Positions 1 through 11,992 of a DNA stretch of 64,000 nt are shown in pieces; the stretch's first letter is position 1; each line of letters starts with the position of its first letter. Below the pieces are notes generated by a model that was given only the letters and a program-made list of their open reading frames with translations, was not told the DNA's origin and did no database searches. The stretch comes from Hansfordia pulvinata (Eukaryota; Ascomycota; Sordariomycetes; Xylariales). Both the position numbers and the translations under genes were made by a program. The stretch is from positions 4,216,001-4,280,000 of the forward strand of contig BJKQ01000002.1 of NCBI GenBank assembly GCA_006538405.1, given 5' to 3'.

Positions 1-3000
1 CCCAAGTCGACGCGGCAGTTAGTGCTGACAGCAGCGGTCAGTCCCGCACGGCACAACGGATCGCTCGACATCCGACGAGCTCTGCTCTGGCAGCCCATTT
101 GCTGATCGCAGCCATCCACCCCCCATCCCCCCTCTCCGTCCCCTGATCCGCGAGCGCGATGTCCATATCGACGACCGGACGCCCACACCATATGCAATAG
201 CTCCTTGGAGAGAGCTCTCTCTCACTCTCTCCCAGAGCCCGACCGGTTTCTGCGCACGCTGGCCTCGTCGGCGACGAGGCGGTTGTGTCGCCTCGATGCG
301 AAGCAAATATCACGATCTCGATCGCAACTGGTACTCGTACGGGTACGGATACAGATACAGATACGGGTCAGGTCAGGTCAGGTCACGCTGAGGCTTCGCC
401 GTCTGGAGACAAGTACCTAATTCTGTCTCTCACTCCACCAGAGCGCCCACTGCGAGGAGGGCTCCCGAGACGGCAGCTCTGTGGTGAGCAGACAGGAGGC
501 CAAGAATCCGCACCCAGATTGCTGGCTGGCTCACGCTCCATCTACCCGTGTGCGCTGACGCATTGGTTCCGGGGCTCTGCCGCCATGCAAGCCCCCCTCC
601 CCAGGTCATTCTGTTGCTGCTCGCTGTCTGCTGCTTTCAACAAGCAGCGGATCTCGGCCAGAGCGAAAAAAGATAAGCCCAGGTAGGAGTGCAAAGAGAC
701 AGGTCCGCAGTATGTAGACCCAGGACAGCCCTCGCTCGGGTGCATTCTCGGACAGAGTTGACGGCCCAGAAACTAGCATGTAACGACAGGTCATGGTCGG
801 AGTCTGTCCAAGTTTCCACATGACTGTATCCATACCGGTCCAACTTGTATCAGTGTTTTCGTGTCCCATCCGAGAAGTATCCAGGGCTTCATATTGGGGC
901 TGCTCCCTGACCCGTGACATCTGAAGCACTGCAAAGAAGAAGCCACGCGGCAGTGCTGGTCCTGGAAGTTCCGTTCTGGTCAACAGTGGCGCCAAGGCTG
1001 GTCTTGCGGCTTCGACTGAGATGACGGGCCGCCATGGCCCTCCGGTGAGGTTGGTCTCGATTGGTCGTCCCTCAGCGTGACTGATCGGAGGATGGCCGCG
1101 TTGTTACATTCAATACGCGGGCAATGTGCGATTTTCCAGCACGTTCGAGTACGTTTCTTGCATTGGGTACGGAAGTTTGGTCTCAAGCTCAGGATCCCTG
1201 GTTTCAAACTTACCTTGCTATGTACGCGCGAACCGTCAATCAGGCAAGGGAGCGACTGCCTAGGTTGCTCTGGTCACTTGAGCCATTTGTGCATAGAAGC
1301 GTTGACAACGGATGTACGCTCTAGGCTGCCACACCGTTCTCTTTCTTTCATGTACCAGATATCAAAGAGTCGTGCCCCTACGAGCGGCAGGTCGCAGAGC
1401 TAGTTTCAACGGAGAGCTGTCTGTCTTCCAGGGAACCCGATCAGATACCCCTCCCCTCAACCGTAATGACTGTCCTGTGTGTGCTTGATTTAACGCTCTA
1501 GGTCCCTCCCGAGCCTCTCGGGGCCTCTTGTTCTGTCGCGAACACTTGCACTTCTTCCGTCCCGATGGGCGAGGTTACCATTTCCCGTTGCTGTATCCTT
1601 GATCTAGCGAAGCTCCAACTACTTCCCACGGCGCTCAGAAGAGTCGCCGGTCACATGCAGGTTTGAGATTCTGGGCGAGTCCCTGGTCCAGATCACCTTC
1701 TCCTCGACGTTTGGCCGCGGCGTATCACTCGTGGATCCAGTTTCCTGTGACATCACAGCTCCTGTGACTTGTAGTGCAATTGGCTTTGCAGAGTCTTATT
1801 TGAGAAACCCCCCCCCTTTCGAAGACTGCCCTTCGGTTTTGAGGATCTGGAGTGTTTCCTCGGACCGAACGTTGATTATAAAAAGCGTGGCTGAAGATTA
1901 CTCTGCTTGGATTAGATACGCTCAACGTGGTCGAATTCGCGATGCTCTTCAGACGAGCGCGGTCCGGCCTGGGTCTGAGTATCGCCACATGGGCGAGTGT
2001 TTTCTGAACATCGCCTCCGAGTCTCTAACCCCGACAAGGGAACCAAGCTGACGTCTTGTAGAACTCGGAATCATCGTCGGGAGGAGCGTCATGGGCGAGC
2101 ATGACGTCGATGCCAAGACAGGCAAGAGAGCCCCCTGATTGACCTGTCAGCAGGAGCAGCAAACTAGAACGCCTCGGCTCGCGGCTATCGTGCAACTTGA
2201 CAATGTATCATGGAGAACTGTCACGTGAGGCTCTTCATACTGATAGAGTGAGGCTGGGAGTTTACCATGACCGCTCGCTTTCCGCCGCACAGGTCTGCCT
2301 GCCCACGGCACTGTTACCGAGCAATTGCAGCAAGAGAGGTGCCCACGACAAGACACGTGAATGGTAGCCAACCCACAGCGACCCTCTCACTTCAGCGGAA
2401 AGTCGGCGACGGAGGACTGTGTGAATCTGATAAAGACGCGACCCTGTAGAGCGAGCGTGCAGGGTTACGTCCGAGCACTCTCGTGTGCTGTCCGCGGCGT
2501 CCCATTATTTCGCATCCTGTCTTACATCACCCAAGGATTGCAGGATCGCGCATCCCCGGAGCGCCGTGGGTGCTCGGCCGAGCCCCCGGATCTTCCACGT
2601 ATGTTCCATGGCTTCCACTCTTGCGTCGAGCGGAGGAGTGGCTCGCTGCGTGGATGGGTGCATTAGTTAGGCTTCGACGAAATTCGGCATCCTAGGTAAG
2701 GTAGTTTAGACACTCTTGGGACATGGAGGAGAGGAGGAACCTGAGCGTTTCCCGGATCTCCAGCCGCCGCCGCCGCCGCCGCCGCCGCCCGACCGTCCCG
2801 TCGATTCTCCACTCTGCACTCCGGCCGGCGGCGACGACCCCTTATGCATGGCAAGGTTTGTTTTCAAGGCCTGACCTCTGTAGGTACCTAGTTTCCCCTC
2901 AGGACGATGCTCCGCCCCGGTCCCCGGCCATCCCACGCCTCTACCTGCCTATGCTTAAATGGGAGCGATGTTCCTTTTCGAACGGCGTAGGAGGTAGATA

Positions 3001-5251
3001 TCTGCTTCGAGGTCACAGGCGTGCGGCTGGACTGGACCTGACGGATGCAACCGTGTATCCGCCCTGCCGCGGGAAGCTCAAATGCCTGTGCTCGTCCGCC
3101 GCCGTATTGTATTGCCTACCGCCAGTTCAAAAAACGGTCCCCTCTACTCGCTCTGGGGACGGAGGTGTTTCATGGCATCCAATGCTTGTGGCACGTCGCA
3201 TGCACTGCCCACCCGCTGTCGTGCCCGGCCGCCTGACAGCTGTCACGCATCTCGCCACGCAGGTACGATCGCGGGCACGGGCTACATGTACTTACCACCT
3301 ACCTGAGTACATGGATGTATCTCCTGGTAGCAGCCCTCCAGCCTCCAGTGGCACCTGTAGCGTGTAGGTATGTGCAAAGGAAAGAAGTTGGGTGGTCTCT
3401 GTTGTGCCTTGGCTGTCATCATCGCTTTCGGACCCGTAGCGTACCTAATTAAGCGGCGTAGCAGCGTAGCATCGGCGCGTATGGGGGCTATCGTACATGC
3501 AATTGGGCTGTGCAATGGGAAGGACTGGATGGATGTCGCCGCGCCGGACCTGACAAGCCCTGTAAGCATCATCATCGTCACCACCATCATCACACTCATA
3601 TACGCAGCCCTGATCATGGGAGGAAAAAGGCCGGGGCGCGAGGACACCGAGCGATTATATCCGTACATACCTCAATAATTAGGATGTATGTTACTCGAGA
3701 TAGTTAAGATGGCACTTATTGTGACGTAATACGAGCATTCGATGGCCTATAACAAAAGCCAGCCAAGCTGAGCAACGCCAATTCAGGACTGAACAAACCT
3801 GTCACAGCGATCGCCTTGGTCTACGGATACCTACTTTATGACTACGCGTACATACCTATCTACATATAAAAGTGGTAAAAGTCGTGGGGCTAGTCTCTAG
3901 GATAGAAGGAGAATAGTTCAAGCCAACAATCGGCTTCTTGGCGGGCAGTGCTGCGCGCCCACCAGACTGCGACGGTTTCACGGGGCGCGTTGTCATTCAT
4001 TGGCTGTCACGCGCTGTCAACGCAAGCCCGTGGAAGCGCTGCGCCTCTGTCGGCCGTCTTTGTCTGCCGGATGTGATGAGCTGGCTCTCTTCTACCAAGG
4101 GCACACGATGTTGCTCTTCTTTGCCCCCCCTTTCCTTCAACGAAGGCGCATCATCAACCGCGGAGAAGGGGAACCATCCAGCGTACTGATTACTCGTACG
4201 GTTACCTCTCGGGGACCGGGCGCATGCCATCCTACGCGGCTCAGGGCTCTGGAATACGCGCGACGGGCTTCGGTGGGTCGCTTGAAATTAGACGGCGTGA
4301 ACGGGCAGGGCGCGGCAGGGTCTCGGGCACCAGCAGGCTGCCACTGGGTCCCTCTCGAGTCCCCGGGGCTCGTGTAAGCAGCAGCGCATTGGACAACCTC
4401 GAGGAGATGATGTTGGTCGGTGCAGGTGGGGGGGCAAGAGAAAAAGAAGGAGGAGAAGGAGGAGAGAGGGGGCCCCTCTCCGCCTCCCGGCCCCTCCCCT
4501 GAGCAAGCGATACTCGTACATGTATAAGCGATGACCCGAGGCGAAGGCCCCGAGACTCCAGTCTCTGTCTTCTACGAGTACTTGGGTATGTGCATGTGTA
4601 CTCCGTACGAGACGAAAAGTCTGTATAATCCTGCCTGCTGTCGCTCGGTAATACCCTAGCCGGGGTAAAGGGCTGTTCGTTCCTGCTGCTGACGGCGATG
4701 CCCGCAGTATGGGAACTCGCATGAGTATAATAGGGAGAAAGAAAAAAAAAACGCCTTTCGCGCCGGGGGGAACCGACCGACGGTGTGGGCCTGGGCAGCC
4801 CGGCGATCGTAGCTGAGTCAGGTTAAAGCCTGGCTGGCTCGGGCTTGTCGCAGCACACAGCCTTGTTTATTACGTCCTCACGTCCTGTGGGTGAGAGTGA
4901 TGGAAGGACAGGACTCCACAGCCACGGACGAGTACTAGTATGACTGCTTGTAAACACTCGTACATACAGACAAGCACACCACGCAAGGACGCAGGTTCAA
5001 CAATAGAAAGGGGGGAGGGGAGAGAGAGAGAGACGGAGAGAGAGCGGGAAAATTTGGGCCAATGCGATCTGTGCAACAGCAACAACGACCGCTGCCGCAA
5101 TATCCTGTCAGATTACTGTTGCCTGGAACCTAGCGGTCTCTGCATGTCTAGCCTTGGGATCGGCGCCGGACCAGGCAGGGCGAGACGGAGAAACCAAACA
5201 GCCTTACCAGACAGGCCAGCACAGCACAGCACGAATGCCAAGCTGGACCGA

Positions 5252-5254
<3 letters not shown>

Positions 5255-5329
<75 letters not shown>
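5255..5329. repeat. (CAG)25 microsatellite
   Basis: Twenty-five uninterrupted CAG units are followed directly by CAA and CGG. The tract lies about 1 kb upstream of the glycosyltransferase-like gene and outside any supported exon. Each of the six frames gives a homopolymer (Gln, Ser, Ala, Leu, Cys or Ala), so the long frames across it are artefacts of the repeat. Confidence 0.95.
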
Positions 5330-5333
<4 letters not shown>

Positions 5334-5763
5334 GGCAACAGCAGCACCGCTTTCCCAAGCACGAACCCTCCCCAATTGCGCATCCACACCAGCATCTCCA
5401 CCGGGCCGGGGAGGGAAGGACGCAGGATTTGTCCGTGAGGGCGGCTTGCTTGCCTGGTGGCCTGCCCTGATCTATTCCTGGAGCAACCCCTTAATAGGCC
5501 TGGTGTCGCGCCCTTTTGCGGAGTATGGAGAAGACCGCGTTCGGCTTGTGCCGTGCCCTGCTCTGTTCTGTTCTGCCCTGCTCTGCGTGTCTGCCTCGCA
5601 TTCGACTCTCTGCCTCTCTCTTCGCAGTCATGTACATGTAGTACGGGACGTAGGTATAGTGGTGCAAGTAAGGTAGGTACCTACCTTGTGCTTACCTTAG
5701 GTACCGAGAGACGAGACACCGAAACTGGAGTACATCCCGCTTACCCATCTCGCGTTAGGCAAA

Positions 5764-5777
5764 TACTCGTACGAGTA
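5764..5777. repeat. 14-bp palindrome TACTCGTACGAGTA
   Basis: Two TACTCGTA/TACGAGTA copies overlap by two bases in opposite orientation and form a perfect palindrome. The same 14-mer recurs at 9198-9211. Near-matches occur at 5875 and in many intergenic places. Confidence 0.9.
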
Positions 5778-6336
5778 AGAGATATAGGTAGCCGTCCCCC
5801 AAGCCAAAGTAATCAAACCCGCCGAGACGCCAACCCATGTCTGGATCTGCTCCCCCTCTCGATTTCAAGCCGAGTACTCGTACGAGCATTATAATAAGGC
5901 AGGCGCGAGTTACATAGAGATCCCCTGACGCTTTCCGTCGCGCGAGACCCTCTTCGACACTAAGTTGTACTTGGGTTAGGTCCATAGCTCTGTGGTGGCG
6001 ATATTTCGTGTATCATCGCCAGACGGCACACACTGATTCCCCTTTACAACACGCTCAACACAGCATCCCGCCATACGAGTTTCACACCCGCACCATTATA
6101 CACACTCACTCACACTCACATATCGAATAACGCACCAACGAAAGACCCCAAGCCAAGACTCAAGATCCCGCCACCCACGACGCAACCCGATACGACAGAC
6201 ACGACACGGCCCGACACAACACGACACAACCCACCCGCCACTCTCCTCTCACCACTACAGGCAAAACACCAGCGGAGAAGAACCAAGACATCATCCCCCT
6301 GCCCCTGCCCCAAAGGAGGCGCACCATCCCGTCGCC

Positions 6337-6629
6337 ATGGCCCCGCACGACGACGCCGAAAAGGCGTCGCCGCGCTCGTCCGTCGAGACGGCCAATGAGG
6401 CAGGCTGGGACGAAACAGCACAGCTCTTCCACCCGGACAGGAATCCGGAGCCCAAGTACTTCGTCTTCCATGCGGCACCCCAGAGCCAGCGCCTGCTGCT
6501 CCTCTGCCGCCACACGGCGGCGCGCGTCCGCGCCCGCGTCGCCGACAAGCGCCGGCCCCTGACGCTGGCCGCCGTTCTGGTCGGCCTCGTCCTGCTCATC
6601 GTCACGGCGGAGGGGCCACGCCGGCGGCC

Positions 6630-6662
<33 letters not shown>

Positions 6663-8209
6663 TGGCGGATCTGCTCAAGACCATCTCCCACGACACATTC
6701 GGCGGCAGCGCCGAGTACTGCACGACGTGGCCCGTCGCCGAGGACGGCGCGTACAACGCCACCCGCAGCGCCCCGCGCCCCAACGATCTCGACACCCTCG
6801 CGCCCTCGGGCGGCTGGGTCAAGCCCGAGGGCTTCAAGGTTGTCGGTCTCATCTTCTACGGCCGTCGGCGCAACGTCGACATCCTCGACTGCTACCTGCT
6901 GCAGAACCTCGCCGTCAACGGCGGCTACCTCGACGAGGTCCACTTCATTATCCACACTGAGGAAGACCACGACATTGCCTTCCTCAACCAGCTGGTCGCC
7001 GCCCGCGACCACTACCAAATCGAGGAAGTCGGGCCTTGCGAGGGCCACGACTACAGCTGCATGTGGGACACTTCCACCAAGACGGACACACTCTACATTA
7101 AAATCGACGACGACATTGTGCGCAGCCTCCCCCCCCCCCCCCCCCCCTCTTCTCTTCGTTCCTTCCCCTCTGTTTGCCACCACGGCAAGACTGGACAAGA
7201 CAGACGCTGACACTGCTTGATTCTTACAGGCCTTCATTCATCCCGACGCCATCCCCCAGCTCGTTCACACCCGCATCGCCGAGCCCCACCCCTTTGCCAT
7301 CTCTGCCAACCTCGTCAACAGCCCCCTGACGGCCGCCCAGCACTGGCACTACGGCGCCATCCACCCCGTGGTGCCCGACCCCAAGAAGAAGCCCTCCTTC
7401 AAGGCCGCCGAGACGTGGCGCCAGTCGGACAAGAAGATCAACCCCCACGCCGCCGACAAGGAAAAATCGTCCAAGGACGCCATCCAGCCCAGCTCACCCT
7501 ACAAGGGCCACACCTGGTACCTGCTGTCCAAGAGCCGCTCCTGGGATCTTCTCAAGACCCCCATGGGCCGCAACTACGATCTGCCCAAGGGCAAGGAGGA
7601 CTACGCCGCCAACGACTGGAGCTCCTGGGCCATTGCCGCCCAGCAGCACTACTCGCTGCTCATCAACCTGGAGCTCAACGCCGTCGCCCAGTATTTTTTC
7701 GGCAGCCCTGTCCGCTTCCCCAACGGGAAGAACGACCGCAAGCACCGGCACAATAACGGCGCGGCGACAGCTCTGGACATGGAGGCGCGGGGCCCAGACA
7801 CGACGACCAATGCCACCACCACCACCACCACCTCCCCAGCAACATGAACACCACGGCTACCATGCGCTTCAGCCATAACTACACGGGCCCCGGCGGCGAG
7901 CAGCTCTTTGACACGCAGTACATCCGGTACAACCTCAACTTCATTGCCATCTGGGGCCAGGACGTCAAGCGGTCGCTGCCCCTGGGCTCCGACGATGAGG
8001 AAGACCTGTCGGCGACCATGCCGCGCAAGTTCAAGCGCCCCTTTGTTATCGACACCCGTTCCGTTGTCTCTCACTTCAGCTTCTATCCCCAGTACGACGG
8101 CATGAAGGCAACCGACCTGCTCGACCGCTACCGCGCGTACGCCAACGAGCAAGTCTGCGCCGCCGACAACCAGAAGAAGCCTTTCGACCGGCGGTGCGAG
8201 GGCTTCTAG
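6337..8209 (+). CDS. Type II membrane glycosyltransferase-like protein, frame disrupted twice
   Basis: The start ATG is in good context (gccATGg). The first frame (6337 to about 6630) encodes an N-terminal cytoplasmic tail and one membrane segment (around LAAVLVGLVLLIV, residues ~72-88). The lumenal domain continues in the next frame from about 6631 to 7117 and includes the acidic KIDDDI motif, which resembles the DXD metal/nucleotide-sugar site of Golgi-type glycosyltransferases. An intron at 7118-7229 (GTGCGC...ACAG, 112 bp, containing a C19 run) joins in phase to AFIHPDAIPQLV. This frame ends with TGA just after an ACC repeat (~7845). The conserved C-terminus (MRFSHNYTGPGGEQLFDTQY...) follows in a third frame to the stop at 8207-8209. 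The frame jumps fall at or next to the (CAG)10 at 6631-6660 and at the ACC tract near 7815-7835. They may be assembly errors, repeat-slippage alleles or true decay. The protein resembles a widespread uncharacterised fungal family; its substrate is unknown. Confidence 0.7.
6631..6660 (+). repeat. (CAG)10 tract at a frame break
   Basis: Ten CAG units lie just after the membrane segment of the glycosyltransferase-like gene. The upstream frame reads them as Gln. The downstream, conserved-looking frame reads them as Ser (AGC), so a 1-nt length change is needed at or shortly before the tract. Confidence 0.9.
7129..7147 (+). repeat. C19 homopolymer inside an intron
   Basis: Nineteen consecutive C residues start 11 nt after the GTGCGC donor of the intron at 7118-7229. 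The tract is outside coding sequence but close to the splice donor, and it is an obvious site for length error. Confidence 0.9.
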
Positions 8210-10121
8210 CCTCACTTGGGGGCCATGGCCCTTTTCCCGTTTCACTGTACATAACGCCTTCCATCCATTCAGCCTGGTTTCGTGGGTATTTTTTTATACT
8301 GTACTTCTTTTCATTGGTTCTTGATCTGTTTTTGAATATGTGGAGCCTTGTCATTCCGTTTGTTCAGCCTTCGCAGCATTACCATCATAGTCATCAGTCG
8401 GCGTTAGCGAGAGAGAGAGAGAGAGAGAGGCAACGATCGATCACGCAAATCATTGGGAACCGGGCGCTTGGGAAGCAATGACATGACATGGCATGGCCAG
8501 TGGCGTTTGGTCCTTTTCGCATACACAAGCATATATGTGCATATATGCGCACACATGCAGATACATACACACACACACAGGTTCAAACCACATACAATGC
8601 AACCGCCTATTCGTACTGATCGGGAGGGTTGTGGAAGGGGGTTTTGTCTCGCAACGTGGGCGCAGAAGACGGCTTGACGTCTGCTTATTGATGTACATAT
8701 TCCCCCCCTTGAGCAGAATGGGACGGCCCTGCGTCGAGGTAGAACCCAGCACAACCCACCAGGTGCTATACCTACCTTACCTACATAAAGCGAGCCGTGA
8801 CTCAAATGAAGCTACACATACGCCCACGCAACCGACCCCGCCCGGGCTGTCCACCAGGCCATCGTCTTGTGAAAATCGCGCGCGCGCCCACCCGAGCCGA
8901 CAGCACGGGACAGACGTCATGTCTCAGGGTGGTGCCGGGATACCGTAGATCGCGCGGCTCACCGTCGTGGCGGTGCAGCAGCAACAGCAGGGCACGCTGG
9001 GCTGGGCTGCCTTGCCGACCGAGGACGAGGGAGCCGTGCATGATCGGCGACCCCTCCGTGGAACATGCAGATACTCGTACCTGTATAACCTCGAAGACAG
9101 AACTGGTTTTTTTAGTTGGCCACCAGCTCCTTTCGTGCTTCCTGGACAAGGCTCTACTCGAGCGCGTTTCTTCTCTGGTCACCATACCTATCTAGACTAC
9201 TCGTACGAGTAGCCCAGGAGTGCCTAGCCCACCCTGCCACCGCTCAGCCGCAATGCTCGACTGGCGCCCGTAAGCCCCCTCCCCCCCATCCTCCTTGCCA
9301 CCAGTTGGAGCATTCGCGATCCGGAGAAGACCCCGGAGACGTGGCTGCTGACGGCAGCGAGGTCATGGGGACGCGATGGGCGGCAGGTCACCGAGAACCT
9401 CGGGAAAGCCATGAGCACGCACCCGATCCCAGCATGATGTTCCTTGAACGGTTGTCAAAGACTTTGGCCCTGCCGTCCTCACGCGTGCGGAGACAGCATT
9501 ACTGATATGTAGTGTACTCGTAGTCAACTGAGGGGACTCTGAAGTTCTCCAGGTGCCTACTTACTCCGTACTTAATTATGCGTACTCGTACTGAGGTTCT
9601 GGATGAGAGCACCATGGTCAAGGCAGCTGGTCGCAGCTGCCTTTATACGGTACGATCGTATACATGGTAGCCAGGGATACCGACATCAATTCTTGTTCGG
9701 CGCCCACCCAGTCGAACCATTTGGAAGGCCCGCGGACGGACGTGAACCCACACCAGCGGCGATAAGAAGCCGATAAGACTTTTTCAACTTTGCGTCACTG
9801 CTGCAACCAGCGGCCCGGGCCCAATCGAGGTACCTCTGCCGGGTACTAGCGCCCTTCAGACCGCGGCCGAAACTGCGCGTATCCAGGTACCGCGACTACG
9901 ATACGAGTACATCGGATTGCACGGGCAGAAAGCCGCGAGGTACCATCGCGACACCCTCATCCACCCAGACAGACGTCCACTCGTTCGCATCTCTGCTTCT
10001 GCCACCCATCGCCGCGCCACATCTCCCACCGGCTCGCCATCCGTACACAACCTCGCACGCCCGCACAACGCATCGCGTGCCTCATCGCGCTTTTCAGATG
10101 AGATAGACCAATCCCGCCACA
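8210..10121. other. Intergenic with GA, AC and TACTCGTA motifs
   Basis: No gene is supported. Near the 5' end lie a (GA)n run (8410-8428) and a long alternating purine-pyrimidine stretch (8523-8580, ending in (AC)n). TACTCGTA/TACGAGTA occurs at 9072, 9198, 9204, 9515, 9583 and 9902, with the full 14-bp palindrome at 9198-9211. The last ~200 bases are C/A-rich and are probably the promoter and leader of the MPP alpha gene. Confidence 0.6.
9198..9211. repeat. 14-bp palindrome TACTCGTACGAGTA
   Basis: An exact second copy of the palindrome at 5764-5777, again outside any gene. It belongs to the dispersed TACTCGTA family. Confidence 0.9.
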
Positions 10122-11992
10122 ATGTTCATAGCACGCGCCTCGAGGGCTCTGCCCAGGACTGCCACCACGACGAGGCCCGCCCAAAGGCTGGCGCCGACAT
10201 GGTCGTCCTCCCACCCTTTGGCATCTTCTCGGAGGTCCATGGCCAGTGTGACAATTCCCAAGACAAAGGTAGCCGACCCTCCGCCGCATAACATCCATCC
10301 CGCCCATACACCCGGCCCGCAAGACCGCCGTCCACCCACGGCCCCTCTGGTCTGCGCTAACGCTGCTCGGCATTACAGGAACCTACGGACCTCGACCAGA
10401 TCACAACCCTCCCCAACGGCGTTCGCGTCGCTTCGGAAGCCCTCCCCGGCTCTTTCTCCGGTGTCGGTGTCTACATTGAGGCCGGCTCGCGCTTCGAGAA
10501 CGCTCACCTCGCCGGTGTCAGCCACATCGCGGACCGCCTCGCCTTCAAGTCTACCACCAAGCAGTCCGCCGAGGATGTCATCGAGACGGTCGAGTCTCTG
10601 GGAGGCAACATCCAGTGCGTCAGCAGCCGCGAGTCGATGATGTACCAGGCCGCCACCTTCAACTCGGCCGTTCCCACTGCCACCCAGCTGCTGGCCGACA
10701 CCATCCGCAACCCCCAGATCACCGACGAGGAAGTCGAGCAGGAGCTGGCCACGGCCGAGTACGAGATCGACGAGATCTGGAAGAAGCCCGACCTCATCCT
10801 CCCCGAGCTTGTCCACATGGCGGCCTACAAGGACAACACTCTGGGCAACCCCCTCCTGTGCCCGCGCGAGCGCGTGCCCCAGATCAACCGGGCCACTGTC
10901 AACGCGTACAGAGATGCCTTCTACCGGCCCGAGAACACCGTCGTCGCGTTCGCCGGCGTCCCCCACGCCGAGGCCGTTAACCTCGCCATGCAGTTCTTTG
11001 GCGACATGGAGTCCAAGACTGTCCAACCCCTCTCTCCCTCCGGCTCCGAATCCTCTCTCGACTCTCTCGCTTCTTCCGCGACCACCTCCAGCAGCGCCTC
11101 CGACTCGTCCGCCTCGTCGTCACCTTCGCAATCCCCCAACATGTTCTCCAAGATACCCCTTTTCAAGAACCTATCCTCCTCCTCCGCCTCCAGCAAGGCG
11201 TCAGTCACCGACTCGGGCCTCATCCTGCCCTCGTCGGAAGACATGGCGAAACCTTCCGTCTACACGGGCGGGTTCATGTCGCTGCCTCCCCAGCCCGTGT
11301 CCATGAATCCCAACATGCCCAACTTCACCCATATCCACCTTGCCTTTGAGGGTGTCTCTGTGGGGTCTGACGATATCTACGCCCTGGCCACACTCAACAC
11401 GCTTCTCGGCGGCGGCGGCTCGTTCTCGGCCGGCGGGCCCGGGAAGGGCATGTACTCGCGCCTGTACACCAACGTGCTCAACCAGCACGCGTGGGTGGAG
11501 TCCTGCATGGCCTTCAACCACTCGTACACGGACTCTGGTCTCTTCGGCATCTCGGCCCTGTGCATCCCCGGGCGCACCCAGGCCATGCTGGACGTCATCT
11601 GCCACGAGCTGCGCGCCCTCACCCTGGACACGGGCTTCTCGGCCCTGCAGCAGCAGGAGGTCACGCGGGCCAAGAACCAGCTCCGCTCGAGCCTCCTGAT
11701 GAACCTGGAGAGCCGCATGATGGAGCTCGAGGACCTCGGCAGGCAGGTGCAGATCCACGGCCACAAGATCCCGGTCCACGAGATGTGCCAGCGCATCGAG
11801 AACCTGACGGTGCAGGACCTGCGCCGCGTGGCCTCCATGGTCGTCGGCGGGCAGGTCTCCAACAAGGGCAGCGGCAGCGGCGCGCCCACCGTCGTGCTGC
11901 AGGAGGCGCAGGACCCCACCGTCTCGGCCAAGTCCATGTCCTGGGAGGAAATCCAGGACCGCGTCTACAGATGGGGCCTGGGCCGGAGGTGA
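10122..11992 (+). CDS. MAS2: Mitochondrial processing peptidase, alpha subunit
   Basis: Two exons, 10122-10268 and 10379-11992, are joined across a 110-bp intron (GTAGCC...TTACAG) and encode about 586 residues. The N-terminus (MFIARASRALPR...) is rich in Arg/Ser/Ala and lacks acidic residues, as expected of a matrix-targeting presequence. The M16 domain begins at TTLPNGVRVASE. The place of the catalytic HxxEH is taken by HIADR, the degenerate version expected in the non-catalytic alpha subunit. The glycine-rich substrate loop (LLGGGGSFSAGGPGKGMYSR) is intact. With the beta subunit this protein removes presequences from imported mitochondrial precursors. A Ser-rich insertion of roughly 70 residues (about 11025-11245) separates the two M16 repeats. 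The C-terminus ends in ...YRWGLGRR. No lesions are seen. Confidence 0.96.

Larger units (their letters stand above)
1..6336. other. Intergenic, no supported gene
   Basis: No reading frame here shows recognisable protein similarity or the strong C-third-position bias of the real genes nearby. Several frames of 70-210 codons exist, but they have mixed codon use and overlap one another on both strands. The stretch holds a (CAG)25 microsatellite at 5255-5329, a GA-rich tract at about 5008-5045, and copies of TACTCGTA/TACGAGTA at 332, 4191, 4511, 4573, 5764, 5770 and 5875. It also holds TAGGTACC-type motifs near 5670-5710. The last 300 bases are rich in CAC/ACA and probably form the 5' leader of the gene starting at 6337. 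A 102-codon frame at 3370-3678 with two hydrophobic stretches is the only mildly suggestive candidate. Confidence 0.6.

Noticed and set aside
2723..3367. 214-codon plus-strand frame
   Set aside because: Mixed codon use, no domain, overlaps other frames equally open; most likely chance.
3370..3678. 102-codon frame with two hydrophobic stretches
   Set aside because: Could be a small membrane protein, but codon third positions are random and the minus strand is equally open (3282-3668).
4940..5470. Poly-Gln protein across the CAG repeat
   Set aside because: All six frames are open through the repeat, flanking residues show no coding bias, and there are no splice or domain clues.
6600..6661. 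Intron bridging the first frame break of the glycosyltransferase-like gene
   Set aside because: The only donors are GTCACG-type and would cut at the membrane segment; a 1-nt indel near the CAG tract explains the data better.
8570..8595. tRNA-like GGTTCAAACC box
   Set aside because: No matching acceptor stem or A box around it; it is flanked by (AC)n repeats.
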